DNA of 41,210 bases from Candidatus Bathyarchaeota archaeon (GTDB taxonomy: Archaea; Thermoproteota; Bathyarchaeia; 40CM-2-53-6), in assembly GCA_005882895.1 (NCBI GenBank), contig VBBD01000028.1:1-41210 (forward strand), in the 5' to 3' direction. The notes under the pieces were generated by a model. The model worked only from the letters and a program-made list of their open reading frames with translations, was not told where the DNA came from and made no database searches. Shown piece by piece: positions 7,121 through 14,907 of this stretch (positions are counted from its first letter, which is position 1; every line of letters begins with the position of its first letter). Both the position numbers and the translations under genes were made by a program.

Positions 7121-7489
7121 TTACTTGTTTTCGTCTTGGATTTCTTTCATGCGAAACGTGACAATTTTCTTCACTAGATCGTAGGGTATTGGCTTTTCCA
7201 GCGGGAATCGGAGCGAGCCTTTCTCTCCCTCATAAGGCGATAATTCCTTTCTGAAAGTTTCATTGCCCCTGGGTATGGAGTAGAATCCGATATGATTTTT
7301 CCACGCGCTGAAATACACCAACCTCTTCCCGTTCAGTTTGAATGTGGGCATGTCATAGCTAATAGATTGCACCGCTTCAGGCGCTGCCTCCTGTACTGTA
7401 GCCCTCAGCTTTTCCAAAACACTCTGAACGTTCTCCGGGAAAGATTCGATATATTCGTCGATCGTTTCGAATTTCTTAGCGGACACCAT
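7121..7489 (-). CDS. DUF1801 / YdhG-like protein
   Basis: The 122-residue product reads MVSAKKFETIDEYIESFPENVQSVLEKLRATVQEAAPEAVQSISYDMPTFKLNGKRLVYFSAWKNHIGFYSIP, the standard layout of the DUF1801 alpha/beta fold, with PEAVQ-SISY-MPTF and the WKNHIGFY strand. It ends with a lysine-rich helix (ITFRMKEI-like). The fold resembles frataxin-like and SCP-like small proteins; some relatives are called iron chaperones but function is not settled. It stands alone with no operon partner. Confidence 0.8.
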   Translation of the reverse strand: MVSAKKFETIDEYIESFPENVQSVLEKLRATVQEAAPEAVQSISYDMPTFKLNGKRLVYFSAWKNHIGFYSIPRGNETFRKELSPYEGEKGSLRFPLEKPIPYDLVKKIVTFRMKEIQDENK

Positions 7490-7563
7490 TTCTCGTTCAC
7501 CGGTGGACTCTTCGATCTGTCCATATATTCCTTGAATGTTGCTCTAGCAATGGTGACTATGGC

Positions 7564-7836
7564 TTGAGGGGAATACCACACACAATAAAAGTTGAAAGGA
7601 AAGGGAATGAACTGATAGTTCATATTGCCTTGACCGAAAGACCAAGTTGGGACAGAACTGGCGTAATTCTAGCATCAGAGGGTTGGCAGGACATAGGATA
7701 TGGGTTGAAGATGCAACTGACAATTGCCTCAACTAATGTCATACTTCAAAAGGAAAGAATCAAGTTGATACAGAAACCTGGAATCCTCAATCGTCTACGT
7801 GGAAAGAAGATACCAATGCTGGAGGATAAGTCATGA
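7564..7836 (+). CDS. Hypothetical protein, 90 aa
   Basis: This frame starts at TTG 7564, directly divergent from the DUF1801 gene. The product is basic with a strand-rich N-terminal half (HTIKVERKGNELIVHIALTERPSW) and a C-terminal basic tail (LNRLRGKKIPMLEDKS). No family or motif is recognised. Regular alternation of hydrophobic residues favours coding, but the start and the reality of the gene are uncertain. Confidence 0.35.
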   Translation: MRGIPHTIKVERKGNELIVHIALTERPSWDRTGVILASEGWQDIGYGLKMQLTIASTNVILQKERIKLIQKPGILNRLRGKKIPMLEDKS

Positions 7837-7910
7837 GAAGGATAATCTCTAGGAAAAATCGTATTTCCTGATAAAGCCCAAGATTGTCGTATAGAACTGG
7901 ATTTTCGCTG

Positions 7911-8408
7911 CTAGAATGAGCCTTTCCGCAAATTGATGCCGTATTCGAGGTAGGCTTTCAGACAGAGGCCCATGTGAGTCCAGCCTTGGCAGTTCCCGTA
8001 TGAGCCTTGCAGACCGCCCTCTGTGGGTCGCCATTTTCCCTCGACTATCTTCACGAGCGTTTCGTTCGCGTTCAAAGGTTCGAAACTCATCTCGACAACT
8101 GTATCGTATCCACCGGAGTCTGGTATTGATCCAGTTTTCAGGTCAAAGAGACCCTCGCTCGCCTCCCAAGAGAACCGAATTAGTTTGTTTCGCACAACCT
8201 TCTGTACCTTCACGGGGGCAGTTACAATCTTGTCGCCAACGTCATTGAATTTCCACAACACCATCTTTCCTTCATCGAGTGGTCCGTCAGATCCACCAGA
8301 CGTGAAGTAGCTGCTAAGCTTCTTCGGGTTGTGAACGGCTTCAAAGACCTCGTTTACCGGTTTCTGGATTTTCGTCTGAACTGTGAAACTCAGATCCATG
8401 TTTTGCAT
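7911..8408 (-). CDS. SRPBCC (AHSA1-like) domain protein
   Basis: The 165-residue protein has the START/Bet v1 layout: an N-terminal strand with IQKPVNEVFEAVHNPKKLSSYF, GKMVLWKF, then VEMSFEPLNANETLVKIVEGKW and the long C-terminal helix with NCQGWTHMGLCLKAYLEYGINLR. Such proteins bind hydrophobic ligands or act as stress-related co-chaperone-like factors. It is divergent from an ArsR regulator, a pairing very common in bacteria and archaea where the regulator controls the SRPBCC gene. A palindrome lies in the shared promoter. Confidence 0.85.
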   Translation of the reverse strand: MQNMDLSFTVQTKIQKPVNEVFEAVHNPKKLSSYFTSGGSDGPLDEGKMVLWKFNDVGDKIVTAPVKVQKVVRNKLIRFSWEASEGLFDLKTGSIPDSGGYDTVVEMSFEPLNANETLVKIVEGKWRPTEGGLQGSYGNCQGWTHMGLCLKAYLEYGINLRKGSF

Positions 8409-8429
8409 CCTCCGACCCTGTCCCCTATA

Positions 8430-8447
8430 TGTTATACATTCATAACA
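8430..8447. promoter_or_regulatory. Palindromic operator candidate between ArsR and SRPBCC genes
   Basis: A perfect inverted repeat TGTTAT-N6-ATAACA lies 21 bases upstream of the SRPBCC start and about 70 bases upstream of the ArsR start. Its arm length and spacing suit a dimeric winged-helix regulator. Its position near the SRPBCC start would block transcription initiation. Binding by the neighbouring ArsR protein is inferred. Confidence 0.5.
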
Positions 8448-8517
8448 CTTTGTTCGCTAAGCTATCGGCCGTGACATTAACCCTGACAACGGATCCCCGT
8501 GAGAGGGTAGCTTGACA

Positions 8518-8838
8518 ATGCAAGACAAGTACGATCCGATCTTCAAAGCACTCGGCGACTCTCGACGGCGCGAAATACTTGACCTGCTCAAAGAGAGATC
8601 AAGAACCACGGGAGAGTTGGTCGAGCACTTCAGGCAACTGGATCGGTGTACTGTAATGCAGCATCTGAAGGTTCTTGAAAAAGCGGATCTCCTCATCGTG
8701 AAGCGTGAGGGACGTGTTCGCTGGAATTACATCAACCCGCTCCCCATTAAGGAGCTACATGACCGGTGGATCGGGAGTTATGCGGACGGCGCGGTCGATC
8801 TGCTAGCCCGCATGAAACGTGAAATCGAAGGATACTAG
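8518..8838 (+). CDS. ArsR-family winged-helix transcriptional regulator
   Basis: The start is taken as ATG 8518; an in-frame TTG two codons earlier is possible. The product (about 106 residues) shows the ArsR core: DPIFKALGDSRRREILDLLKE, then TTGELVEHFRQLDRCTVMQHLKVLEKADLLIVKREGRVRWNYIN with the recognition helix and beta-wing. The C-terminal helix has WIGSY and MKREIEGY. It lacks the metal-binding CxC of ArsR/SmtB sensors, as is usual for the subgroup adjacent to SRPBCC genes. It probably acts as an autoregulated repressor at the palindrome in the divergent promoter. Confidence 0.9.
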   Translation: MQDKYDPIFKALGDSRRREILDLLKERSRTTGELVEHFRQLDRCTVMQHLKVLEKADLLIVKREGRVRWNYINPLPIKELHDRWIGSYADGAVDLLARMKREIEGY

Positions 8839-8905
8839 TTCGAGTCCGACCTAACAGCGGCAGAGCATACATACACCATAGTCTGGAATCTGTCGGCGAT
8901 CGAAA

Positions 8906-9997
8906 TTGACTCAGGCGAAGACCATAGCAAAGCCTAGCATTGTCAACCTAGACGAACTAGAGCAACAAGCAAAGCAGCAGCTTGACCAAGCCAGCTACGA
9001 TTTCGTGGCCGGCGGTGCCGGGTCCGAGCAGACCCTTAGGGCTAACCGAGAAGCGTTCCAGAAAATAACAATCATGCCCCGGGTCCTTACCGGAATCAAA
9101 GAAGCAGATACTTCGACGATTCTTCTCGGGCAGCGATTATCGATGCCGATCTACATTACTCCTATGGCAAATCACGGCGTCGTTCACCCTTTGGCTGAAG
9201 TTGGAAGTGCACAGGGCGCGAAAAAGGCAGGCACACTTTTCGTCGCTCCGACGGGTGCTAGCAAGACCATGGAGGAAGTGGCGATAGCAATCAAGGACAG
9301 CCCCCGCTGGTTCCAGCTCTACTTCAACAAGGACCCTGGGGTTAACGAGCAACTGCTTCAGCGAGCTGAGAAAGCTGGCTACTCCGCGATCGTGTTGACA
9401 GTCGACTTGCCAGTGTTAGGCATCAGGGATCGTAATGTCAGAAACAGCTTCATGTTATCGAAAGATCTCGATCGATCAAATGTTCCATCCGAGCGATACG
9501 TTGCCGCGACGCGGAGCCTTCAGTCTCTCACTGCGGGTATCAAGGATGACCTCAGTTGGGACGACTACGAATGGACACGAGAGCACACTACTCTACCCGT
9601 CTTGATCAAGGGAATCCTCTCTCCCGAAGACGCTGAGGAGGCTGCAAGGCGCAAGGTCCCCGCGATTATCGTCTCGAACCACGGAGGAAGACAACTCGAC
9701 ACCGGGTTCGGAGCGATCGAGGCTCTAGGACCAATAGTAGAGAGAGTCAAAGGAAAAACAAGAGTACTATTCGATAGCGGAATCAGGAGGGGAACTGACG
9801 TCTTCAAAGCCCTCGCGATAGGTGCCGAAGCGGTCGGCGTGGGACGACCAGTATTGTGGGGCCTCGCTCTCTACGGAGCAGATGGGGTTGCTGCAGTCTT
9901 GGAGCATTTGCGTGCGGAACTGACAAATGTGATGAGGCTTGCGGGCGTATCACGACCTACTGACATAACTTCAGAATATGTAAAGGGGTTCAGCTGA
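8906..9997 (+). CDS. FMN-dependent 2-hydroxyacid oxidase/dehydrogenase (lactate oxidase family)
   Basis: The 363-residue protein starts at TTG 8906 and covers a full TIM barrel. Family signatures include YDFVAGGAGSEQTLRANREAF near the N-terminus, MPIYITPMANHG, APTGASKTMEE, RWFQLYFNKDP, AIVLTVDLPVLGIRDRNVRN, LIKGILSPEDA (FMN-contacting Lys), SNHGGRQLD with the catalytic His and the substrate Arg, and FDSGIRRGTDVFKALAIGA with phosphate contacts. It oxidises an L-2-hydroxyacid such as lactate or glycolate to the oxoacid. YDFV and AGGAG replace the more usual YDYY and SGA, so the substrate is uncertain. It follows the ArsR gene by 67 bases but has no clear functional link to it. Confidence 0.9.
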   Translation: MTQAKTIAKPSIVNLDELEQQAKQQLDQASYDFVAGGAGSEQTLRANREAFQKITIMPRVLTGIKEADTSTILLGQRLSMPIYITPMANHGVVHPLAEVGSAQGAKKAGTLFVAPTGASKTMEEVAIAIKDSPRWFQLYFNKDPGVNEQLLQRAEKAGYSAIVLTVDLPVLGIRDRNVRNSFMLSKDLDRSNVPSERYVAATRSLQSLTAGIKDDLSWDDYEWTREHTTLPVLIKGILSPEDAEEAARRKVPAIIVSNHGGRQLDTGFGAIEALGPIVERVKGKTRVLFDSGIRRGTDVFKALAIGAEAVGVGRPVLWGLALYGADGVAAVLEHLRAELTNVMRLAGVSRPTDITSEYVKGFS

Positions 9998-10175
9998 AGA
10001 GCTTAGAATCGGCAAAGCAGCGTTGTAGTCGACATTCATGGCGTTCAAGAGTAGACCTCCACGATTTACGCGAACCGTTCATTTTCCTCTAGGAAAACGT
10101 AGCCTTGGATTCGTACTCTGGCTGTGGGTTTCCGGCGTATCGGTGAGGACAACTGCTCAGTAACATCATGTCCAT

Positions 10176-10871
10176 GTGGTAGCTGACAGGCGGTTTGGTT
10201 CTGACGAAGAATCTTTGGCAATTGCTACGCGTTTACCGGGCAATGATCTAGACCCTCTCTCATCCACAACCGCAAACAATGGTCTGATCGGCCGAATCGT
10301 TCAAGCCAGCCCCGTAGTCGAGCGAGCGCTGACTCAAAACGAGATCAACTTCCTCCAAAGCATCCTCAAGAAGGGAGCAGTTCCAATCCTTCGAGTCTTA
10401 GGCGCGCTCACTGGGTTCAGTGCCATCATTCTTGTGATTGCCGCGGCGACTGGCCAGCCTGTGGACCCGGGAACGTACACTCCCCTAGTCATGATAACTG
10501 GAATCCTCGGCATGGCGTTTGGCGGCGCCTCCCAAAGCATACGATATCCTGTTAGAAAGGCCCTCGCAAAAGGGACTGCTCGCGAGGTCTACGGCGTCCC
10601 CGAAATAGGAACAGCAAGTTCGAGATCTGTCCCAGTCAACCTTGCAGGTCTCTCCTTCGCTTTGAGGCCGAGCCAGCTCGCACATCTTCTTCCCGGCCGG
10701 ATGAACAAAATTGCTTTCACGGAAGCCGGACCTTCTACGCGGAAAGGCTCGAAGAACGGACCATCGACAGCACTAGTGCTAGAATGGAACGGAAACACCG
10801 TTGCCAGGCGCGAGACACTACAGCTGCTCACCACTGGGCCTGTGACAAGGCCAAGGAACCGGGGAAAGTAG
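10176..10871 (+). CDS. Hypothetical membrane protein with two TM helices, 231 aa
   Basis: The frame starts with GTG at 10176. Two hydrophobic helices are visible around residues 67-90 (GAVPILRVLGALTGFSAIILVIAAAT) and 100-118 (YTPLVMITGILGMAFGG). The N-terminal 60 residues and the C-terminal 110 residues are soluble, the latter basic and possibly cytoplasmic (ALVLEWNGNTVARRETLQLL). No family is recognised. It is followed within 2 bases by the PKD-domain gene, so the two are likely co-transcribed. Confidence 0.55.
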   Translation: MVADRRFGSDEESLAIATRLPGNDLDPLSSTTANNGLIGRIVQASPVVERALTQNEINFLQSILKKGAVPILRVLGALTGFSAIILVIAAATGQPVDPGTYTPLVMITGILGMAFGGASQSIRYPVRKALAKGTAREVYGVPEIGTASSRSVPVNLAGLSFALRPSQLAHLLPGRMNKIAFTEAGPSTRKGSKNGPSTALVLEWNGNTVARRETLQLLTTGPVTRPRNRGK

Positions 10872-10873
10872 CG

Positions 10874-11400
10874 TTGCACCGACTCCTCTCGCGCACTCTA
10901 CAGCTTACTGCGGCAATGGTCCTTGTCGCATCAGTTATCGTCGTAGTGCCTGCACACGCATCAGCAGATGTTGCGTTGAACACGTACACTGCTCCGGATG
11001 GAAGCAAGCAGTTCATTTCGGATGGTGACTCAATGCCAATCGGATCTACCTTACAAATCGGCGTGTTCGTAAGCTTGGATTCTTGCGACCCGGTCACGGT
11101 CTCCTGGGGCGATGGAGCCTCAGGTTCTAGGAATTATGGTGGTTCCCTAGCGGAGAACTGGCAGCACACTTACAATTCCTCAGGCACCTTCACTATCAGC
11201 GCATCGGAGCCCTGTGGCAGCGGCACAGGCCAAACTCGAACCATCAACGTAGCGAGTAGTGGAGGACTGTTCGGAGGGGCGGTCTCTTTGACACGTCAGG
11301 GTCACAGTTCATCCCCACAATCTTCGGTCTCATTTTCGGATTCATAGGACTAGTCCTAGCGCTTGCCAACCCCCGAATCCCGGTTTCGGCCCAGTTTTGA
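10874..11400 (+). CDS. Exported PKD-domain protein with C-terminal TM, frameshifted
   Basis: From TTG 10874 the protein has a signal peptide (LQLTAAMVLVASVIVVVPAHASA) and a PKD-like beta-sandwich (DPVTVSWGDGASGSRNYGG, then HTYNSSGTFTISA). In this frame it stops at 11347 after an odd serine-rich tail. One extra G in the GGGG run at 11276-11279 would switch to a frame reading GGLFDTSGSQFIPTIFGLIF, continuing as a good TM helix (IGLVLALA) to a stop at 11400. Beyond that, losing one C from the CCCCC run at 11370-11374 would lead into the zinc-ribbon frame at 11363-11800. The simplest reading is one PKD-TM-linker-zinc-ribbon protein with two compensating homopolymer indels, either sequencing errors or real decay. 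Confidence 0.6.
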
Positions 11401-11800
11401 TTTCGACAAGCAAATCCATCAGGGTTCAGGTTCACCGTTCACTCCGACACTCATTACTCCGACAGCGATTACTCCAACAGAGATCAATCCTGTACAGGTG
11501 GATCCAAGACTGATCATTCCCAGAATGGTAACCCCAACAGAGGTAGTTCCGACGCCGATTATTCCGACCGGCATTGACCCCTCGATGACCACGCTGCCAA
11601 GCATGGTCGCCAATCTCGTATCATACTCGGACATTCCAACGGGAGCCCCTCGACAAGATGATCCACGGATCAAAATGGATCCTGGCAGAGCAACAGACCT
11701 CAACCAGCTAGTAGCATGTCCAACGTGCGGTGGCCGGCTGGGCTACGTGGCAGGCGGATGGTTTTGCCTCAACCCTGCATGCCCCTTGCGGCAACTATGA
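11363..11800 (+). CDS. Thr/Pro-repeat linker with C-terminal zinc ribbon
   Basis: The frame begins near TTG 11363 and encodes about 145 residues. Residues 27-75 are a low-complexity series of Pro-Thr units (FTPTLITPTAITPTEINP and further TPTEVVPTPIIPTGIDP). The C-terminus is a zinc ribbon, CPTCGGRLGYVAGGWFCLNPACP. It is in the original frame of the upstream PKD gene and is probably its cytoplasmic part, separated by two frameshifts; the alternative is an independent soluble protein translated from TTG. Confidence 0.55.
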   Translation: MPTPESRFRPSFDFDKQIHQGSGSPFTPTLITPTAITPTEINPVQVDPRLIIPRMVTPTEVVPTPIIPTGIDPSMTTLPSMVANLVSYSDIPTGAPRQDDPRIKMDPGRATDLNQLVACPTCGGRLGYVAGGWFCLNPACPLRQL

Positions 11801-11902
11801 TCTGATCCAATAGATCAAGTACGGTCTTGGGCTCGGAAATGGTTTGCAAAAAATGGACTAGTTGTGCGGTCGGATATGTTGGTTGTCTCTTGCTTACCGG
11901 GC

Positions 11903-12166
11903 CTAGTCCGTGTCTGCCGTGTTCTCGTTAGCATCGTCGACGTCAGCGTGGGTCATTGAATTATCCTCTGAAGTACCGTTGTCATCATGATCCTGATGGT
12001 TCTGATCCTGATGGTCATCATCATGGCCTGTAAGTGTATTGCTTGAGGAGGTATCCATAGCGTGAAGGATGGCTACCGTTGGAATCAGGACTGCTGCGGC
12101 GACTAGAAGGATTAGGGCTATCTTCTTCGAATCTCTCCACCTCTGAGGCAATGCCTCATCAGACAT
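11903..12166 (-). CDS. Small membrane protein with His/Asp-rich tail
   Basis: The ATG at 12166 gives an 87-residue protein: a basic start (MSDEALPQRWRDSKK), one TM helix (IALILLVAAAVLIPTVAIL), and a strongly acidic, histidine-rich tail (LTGHDDDHQDQNHQDHDDN and more). The frame is open upstream to 12265, but that adds no clear feature. The tail is encoded by an imperfect tandem repeat of GATCCTGATGG-type units (on the plus strand at 11985-12030). A His/Asp tail outside the membrane could bind divalent metal, which is inference from composition only. Confidence 0.5.
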   Translation of the reverse strand: MSDEALPQRWRDSKKIALILLVAAAVLIPTVAILHAMDTSSSNTLTGHDDDHQDQNHQDHDDNGTSEDNSMTHADVDDANENTADTD

Positions 12167-12552
12167 GTAGTCAACAGATAAGCCAACAATTCTGAACACA
12201 ACGTCCGCGTGATCTTCTAGTCCTGAAGGTCTAACTAATGCTCTGGCTCTATTGTGATTATCCAAGAGAGACGCGAAGTCATTTGCATCGTTGAGAAACT
12301 TCGATCCGAAGAACCATCATCAGCTCTTGAAGTTTCATAGGGATAGTGTCGTTGCCTTCCCAGCCCTCGCAGACATCGAGCCCTTTCTTTGACGAACCCT
12401 GGGGCCAACCAGATGTATTCCAGTCCCAGCATTGCTTTCGACTGTCAATTGTTTGCAAACACTGATTTAGACTGGTAAGCTCCCAGAGACTATTCTAGGC
12501 TAAACCGTATCGAGCATCGCCTATTATTCAATCAACCTTTGATACTCCTCCA
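12167..12552. other. Intergenic, no supported gene
   Basis: The 386 bases between the His/Asp-rich protein and the methyltransferase hold only short frames without domains. It may carry the minus-strand promoter of the His/Asp-rich protein. No hairpin-T-tract terminator is obvious. Confidence 0.35.
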
Positions 12553-13188
12553 TTACACGCGGACGCTGATCGAATGCCATTCGCCAGGAACCACGTATGT
12601 GCGGAAGTGAGGATCTCTTACAAGGCGTGTCAGATAGGACTGGATCGCTGGCTTTCCCGGCAACCTTCCACCCCAGCCGCCAAAGAGTGGGTTAAGATTC
12701 GCGGTTACAATAATGCTGCCGGGAAGCGTGAGACGACGGAGGTGTGGAATGTAGCTCGGGTATTCGCGCCAGTCACCGTCCAGAAACACGACATCATAGC
12801 GACCCTTCAGCTGGGGAAGGACGCTTTGTCCCCGGCCGCGGAGGACGCGGATGCGTCTGGAGAGGCCTCGTTGCAGGAAAGCCTGTTCGGCAAGTTCTGC
12901 ATGATGCGGGTCTCCTTCAATAGTGTCCACGTGGCAGTCAGGTCCTCCCGCGGAAGCCATCACAGCAGCCGTGTACCCGTGACCACAACCAACCTCCAAC
13001 ATTCGTCGCGCATGCGTTAGTGAAGCAAGCACCGTCCACAGAGGCGCCTGCAAAGGGTCGCTGGGGAACATGTCACAACCCCGCCCGTGCTTACGGCGAT
13101 GCTGGTTCGACAGTTGGTAAAGGTCTAGATGAACGTCAGCCCGGCCATCATAGATTTCTGCGAGCAGCTGTTTGACGCTTTTCCTCAA
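12553..13188 (-). CDS. Class I SAM-dependent methyltransferase, O-methyltransferase-like
   Basis: The 211-residue protein contains the SAM-binding motif I LEVGCGHGYTAAVMA near residue 64, motif II acidic residue in VDTIEGDPHHAELAEQAF, and motif IV YDVVFLDGDWREYPSYI, which closely resembles the DG-D-x-x-Y part of O-methyltransferase family 3 (catechol/caffeoyl-CoA type). LPGSIIVTANLNP would be the post-motif strand. It likely methylates a small molecule, but the substrate is unknown. Its start ATG at 13188 lies about 140 bases from the end of the PH-domain gene on the same strand. Confidence 0.8.
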   Translation of the reverse strand: MRKSVKQLLAEIYDGRADVHLDLYQLSNQHRRKHGRGCDMFPSDPLQAPLWTVLASLTHARRMLEVGCGHGYTAAVMASAGGPDCHVDTIEGDPHHAELAEQAFLQRGLSRRIRVLRGRGQSVLPQLKGRYDVVFLDGDWREYPSYIPHLRRLTLPGSIIVTANLNPLFGGWGGRLPGKPAIQSYLTRLVRDPHFRTYVVPGEWHSISVRV

Positions 13189-13265
13189 GATCCAATCGAG
13201 CCTCTGATCAATCTCGGACTATTAGTGCAAAAATATTATGGCCTAATTTCGACGCGAAGTTTCGT

Positions 13266-13283
13266 CCTAGTTTTTCAACTAGG
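13266..13283. terminator. Short stem-loop, possible terminator
   Basis: A 7-bp stem (CCTAGTT/AACTAGG) with a 4-base loop lies downstream of the PH-domain gene and upstream of the methyltransferase start, both on the minus strand. No long T tract follows on that strand, so a role in termination is weakly supported. Confidence 0.2.
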
Positions 13284-13326
13284 TCTCGCTTAGGTTTCAT
13301 CTAACTCCTGTATGCAACTACCCGGA

Positions 13327-13842
13327 TCACACGTCCGCGCCGCAATTGGGACACTTGGTAGCGCCACCGGGGATTCGCGAACCACAATAATTGCAGAAAA
13401 CCATGCCTGTAGCGCCCGCAGGAATCCCTCTGAGGCTCATCGAGCTGTGAACGATCAGGTTGGGCTCCTTCACGTGTTTGAAAGCGATCCATCTGCCCTC
13501 CCTCGAATCGAAATACACATTCCCAACACCACGGAACCTCCCTAGTCTCGATTGTTCCATGCGGACACTTGACAAATCTGGAACCAACAGAGTGGAGTTG
13601 TGCGCAATTATTCGACGATTGGTCAGATAGTATTTCCTTTCTTTGTCAACAATGAGGCTCACAAGACTCGCGACGAGAAATCCGAAGAAGAGGATAGTTG
13701 AAGCTGCGTCTACCGCATCTCCTAGCGATGCCCCGTTGATGTTCAAGATCCCGAAGAGGGACATGAAAGCCAAGAATGGGTATCGAAGATGGTAGGCCGG
13801 TCTCCCTTTCCAGATGAGTTCCTCACCTGACTCTAGTTCCAT
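13327..13842 (-). CDS. Bacterial PH (bPH)-like membrane protein with C-terminal zinc ribbon
   Basis: The 171-residue protein opens MELESGEELIWKGRPAYHLRYP, the typical start of bPH_2/DUF304 membrane proteins. Two TM helices follow (FLAFMSLFGILNI and ASTILFFGFLVASLVSLIV). The PH-like strand set is YYLTNRRIIAHNSTLLVPDLSSVRM, then VYFDSREGRWIAFKHVKEP. A zinc ribbon closes the protein (CNYCGSRIPGGATKCPNCG). The domain probably sits on the cytoplasmic side of the membrane. Its role is unknown. It is divergent from the PRC-barrel/zinc-ribbon gene, and both carry zinc ribbons of the same double-CxxC style. Confidence 0.75.
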   Translation of the reverse strand: MELESGEELIWKGRPAYHLRYPFLAFMSLFGILNINGASLGDAVDAASTILFFGFLVASLVSLIVDKERKYYLTNRRIIAHNSTLLVPDLSSVRMEQSRLGRFRGVGNVYFDSREGRWIAFKHVKEPNLIVHSSMSLRGIPAGATGMVFCNYCGSRIPGGATKCPNCGADV

Positions 13843-14195
13843 CCGAATCAGCTGCTCTCGTTGGAGACCGAACGCGGAGGGTAGAAGTTGGTTGGAATGA
13901 ATTTATACTGTTACCCGGATCTTGTCGCCTGACTTCGTTTTGCTGCGACTCTTGAGACTACTTTTTTGCGTAAATAGGGTAGTCCGGCAAACTATTAGCG
14001 CAGAGTGAAAACAAGACAGCAGAAATGCTCAAGGATTGACTCGAACGGATCAAATCCATTTCTCGAAACGTCGCATTGTCCTTTCTCTCGATCTTGACAC
14101 GTGCGAGGAATAAATCGCGGATCGTGGCGAAGATGTTAACTATGTAAAATGGTCATATTGGCAATTTCCGGCAAGACTATTTCTTGAAATCAGGT
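13843..14195. other. Divergent intergenic region with a TATA-like element
   Basis: The region separates the PH-domain gene and the PRC-barrel gene. On the minus strand CAGTATAAATTC lies around 13900-13911, about 60 bases upstream of the PH-domain start, and is the best TATA candidate. Nothing clearly coding was found. Confidence 0.35.
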
Positions 14196-14798
14196 ATGCC
14201 CACTATGTTCGAGGAAGAAGCTAAGGCGCGATGCCCAGATTGTAGTCAGTCGCTCACATTCATCCGAACAAAGTCGCACCAGAAAAGATGGTACTGTTAT
14301 GCCTGCGAGAAATATGTCGACCGTATAGCCGAGCCCACAATGGTGAAAGATGCGCATGCCAGAATAGAAGCGATAACTGGCCTCCAGGTGATTGACTCCC
14401 ATGGGATGATCGTTGGACGGGTCCGCAAAGCCATCTCAAACGATACCGGTGACGTCAGATCACTTGTCCTATCAGTTGATAAGGAACAATTCAAGTCTCT
14501 CCTGGACGAGAGAGATCTGCCGCGCGAGTTCGAGCTAGGACACGAGAAAATCGCAACAGTCGGAGATGTTGTAATCCTATCTGATGTATTCTCGCCGAGC
14601 GCGCTCGCACCACCCAAACCGCCGGAGGAGACCTCGAACATAGGCAAATGCTCGAGATGCAATGCTCCGCTTATCGCAGGCGCAAAACATTGCATCAAGT
14701 GTGGGGCATTGTTGACCTCTGCTTCCTGCGTATCATGCGGAACACTGAACCCAACTGAAGCCAGGTACTGCAAGAACTGCGGCAACAAGCTGACCTAA
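14196..14798 (+). CDS. Zinc-ribbon / PRC-barrel / double zinc-ribbon protein
   Basis: The start is taken as ATG 14196 (MPTMFEEEAKARCPDC); TTG 14184 and a further ATG three codons on are alternatives. The order is an N-terminal zinc ribbon (CPDC...CYAC), a PRC-barrel (LQVIDSHGMIVGRVRKAISN, then VRSLVLSVD and HEKIATVGDVVILSDVF), a proline linker, and two further zinc ribbons (CSRCNAPLIAGAKHCIKCG and CVSCGTLNPTEARYCKNCG). PRC-barrels in archaea occur in RNA-processing factors and in CdvA-like or photosynthetic proteins. The zinc ribbons suggest protein or nucleic acid binding. Exact function is unknown. Next gene follows after 109 bases. Confidence 0.8.
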   Translation: MPTMFEEEAKARCPDCSQSLTFIRTKSHQKRWYCYACEKYVDRIAEPTMVKDAHARIEAITGLQVIDSHGMIVGRVRKAISNDTGDVRSLVLSVDKEQFKSLLDERDLPREFELGHEKIATVGDVVILSDVFSPSALAPPKPPEETSNIGKCSRCNAPLIAGAKHCIKCGALLTSASCVSCGTLNPTEARYCKNCGNKLT

Positions 14799-14907
14799 TT
14801 TTGAATCGAATTTATCCCTAACAAGTCTGATTGCCACGGGTCAAGTTTGTTGACAGCCTAAATAGTCGACGACTGGTTCGAGCAGTTTCCGGCAGGGACC
14901 AGAGTCT

